The notes beneath the pieces are model-generated. The model did not search any database, was not told where the DNA came from, and worked only from the letters and a program-made list of their open reading frames with translations. The translations under genes and the position numbers were made by a program. Positions 4,616-5,623 of a DNA stretch of 5,623 bases are shown in pieces. Numbering within the stretch: the stretch's first letter is position 1; each line of letters starts with the position of its first letter. The stretch is taken from assembly GCA_944391255.1 (NCBI GenBank), contig CALXSW010000093.1:1-5623 (forward strand). Direction: 5' to 3'. The DNA is from an uncultured Clostridia bacterium (lineage in GTDB: Bacteria; Bacillota; Clostridia; UBA1381).

Positions 4616-5473
4616 TCACAGAGCCATTATAAGCGTGCCTGCAAGCATCACGGCAAGACCGGTAACATATCTTTTTGTCACTCTCTCCTTAAGGAATATG
4701 TACGAAAATACCGCGGTGACAATTATGCTCATCTTGTCTATCGGCACAACGATGCTCACATCACCATTTTTTATCGCGTAATAGTAGCACAGCCATGACG
4801 CGCCTGTGGCTATTCCCGATAAAATTATAAACAAGCTCTCCCGGACATCGGGGATACTCATTTTTTTCCCTTTTACACGCACAACGACAAATGCCATTAT
4901 CAGCACTACTATCGTTCTTATCGCAGTGGCGAGATTTGATTCCACATCAGATACTCCAACCTTAGCAAGCACCGATGTAAGCGCCGCAAACACAGCCGAA
5001 AGCAGCGCGTAAACAAGCCACTTTCTGTTTCCGCTGTCATCTGTTCTCGCCCCTCGCCGCTCTGTTATAAAGAATATACCCGCGCTTAAAAGTATCATTC
5101 CAGCTATCTTACAGCCAAGGTCTTCAGTTTCCGAAAAAAATATTATTGCGAGCAGAACGGTAAGCACTGTGCTTGACTTGTCTATAGGCGCGACCTTGCT
5201 CACATCTCCCAGTGACAGCGCCTTAAAATAGCACAGCCATGATGCGCCTGTAGCAGCACCGGACAATATCAGGAATATAAGCGATTTAAGCCGTATACTT
5301 CCTATTTCCGACTGTGAGCCGACTATAAACACCATTATCCATGAAAATGCCAGCACAATAACAGTTCTCAAAGCAGTGGCAACATCAGAATCCGTTTTCC
5401 GTATCCCGCACTTTGCCAAAACCGCCGTTATTCCCGCGAAAAACGATGACAATACAGCAGCAAGTATCCACAT
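4616..5473 (-). CDS. EamA/DMT-superfamily transporter (ten-helix membrane protein)
   Basis: The 285-residue protein is almost wholly hydrophobic, with ten predicted membrane helices (roughly 2-20, 33-51, 64-84, 93-113, 121-137, 152-170, 183-199, 212-232, 241-261, 267-284) in two EamA repeats of about 140 residues. The halves are strikingly alike: SGAATGASWLCYFKALSLGD (71-90) matches SGIATGASWLCYYYAIKNGD (219-238), followed by VSKVAPIDK and VSIVVPIDK; both also carry ATA(L/I)RT-V in the second helix. The family exports or exchanges small metabolites across the cytoplasmic membrane; the substrate cannot be told. The linker ERRGARTDDSGNRKW (138-152) is hydrophilic. Length fits the family's usual 280-300. 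Start: ATG at 5473 with GGGAGGG about 9 nt upstream. The gene lies 31 nt downstream of the end of a partial gene on the same strand, so an operon is likely. Confidence 0.93.
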   Translation of the reverse strand: MWILAAVLSSFFAGITAVLAKCGIRKTDSDVATALRTVIVLAFSWIMVFIVGSQSEIGSIRLKSLIFLILSGAATGASWLCYFKALSLGDVSKVAPIDKSSTVLTVLLAIIFFSETEDLGCKIAGMILLSAGIFFITERRGARTDDSGNRKWLVYALLSAVFAALTSVLAKVGVSDVESNLATAIRTIVVLIMAFVVVRVKGKKMSIPDVRESLFIILSGIATGASWLCYYYAIKNGDVSIVVPIDKMSIIVTAVFSYIFLKERVTKRYVTGLAVMLAGTLIMAL

Positions 5474-5504
5474 GATAAACGCCCTCCCTTCAAGGCATAG
5501 TATC

Positions 5505-5623
5505 TCACATTACGGGCGCGTTATCTATAAGCATCGACAAACGGTGCATGGCCGTGAATGTCGGTTCAAATCCGTCCGAATATTTTTTCATAGCCTCAAC
5601 GACTGTTTCTGGACGGAGATTAT
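5505..5623 (-). CDS. C-terminal end of an unrecognised protein (runs off right edge)
   Basis: Thirty-nine codons are visible, ending in TGA (5505-5507); the reading frame is entered at 5621 with two bases of the preceding codon at the edge. The peptide contains RPETVVEAMKKYSDGFEPTF and ends MHRLSMLIDNAPVM, which looks alpha-helical and soluble. I do not recognise the family. Evidence that it is coding is the non-random composition, the lack of an alternative long frame, and its placement 31 nt upstream of the EamA gene on the same strand, as in an operon. No terminator separates the two. Confidence 0.6.
   Translation of the reverse strand, partial: NLRPETVVEAMKKYSDGFEPTFTAMHRLSMLIDNAPVM

Overview
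The window looks like chromosomal DNA of a low-to-moderate-GC Firmicute of class Clostridia, probably a Lachnospiraceae-like gut or rumen species. This rests on the strong AGGAGG ribosome binding sites, the sigma-A type promoters, the AT-rich spacers, the zinc-binding form of ribosomal protein L31 and the style of the sensor-like protein at the left edge. The species assignment is inference. Nothing indicates a prophage, insertion sequence or CRISPR array.

Layout. Positions 1-516 (minus) hold the N-terminal 172 residues of a sensor-like protein that runs off the left edge. A textbook consensus promoter (552-580) drives it. Upstream of that lie a 59-bp inverted repeat (609-667) and the intrinsic terminator of pnp (711-734). 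Positions 752-3728 (minus) are a housekeeping unit read in the order rpmE (L31), rpsO (S15), pnp (polynucleotide phosphorylase), with an extended -10 promoter at 3700-3728. The untranslated parts of this unit are rich in predicted RNA structure: a hairpin before rpmE, two before rpsO, a 14-bp terminator-like hairpin after rpsO, and an 84-nt stem-loop directly upstream of the pnp ribosome binding site. The rpsO-pnp part recalls the Escherichia coli rpsO-pnp operon, where S15 and PNPase control their own synthesis through leader RNA structures.

Positions 3863-4516 hold a small divergent pair: a 110-aa SLOG/DUF2493 (YspA-like) nucleotide-binding protein on the minus strand and a 66-aa Arc-type ribbon-helix-helix protein on the plus strand. 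The 120-bp spacer contains two kinds of direct repeat that together give four GTCAA cores, and these overlap the candidate promoters. The simplest reading is that the Arc-like protein represses itself and the SLOG gene. Below the SLOG stop, the same reading frame continues past two TAA codons, which may be a decayed C-terminus. This pair is the least ordinary part of the window.

A bidirectional terminator (4545-4579) separates the Arc-like gene from a convergent gene for a ten-helix EamA/DMT-family transporter (4616-5473, minus). Its two halves are similar at DNA level in places. Thirty-one bases upstream of it is the C-terminal end of an unrecognised protein (5505-5623, minus), probably the preceding gene of the same operon.
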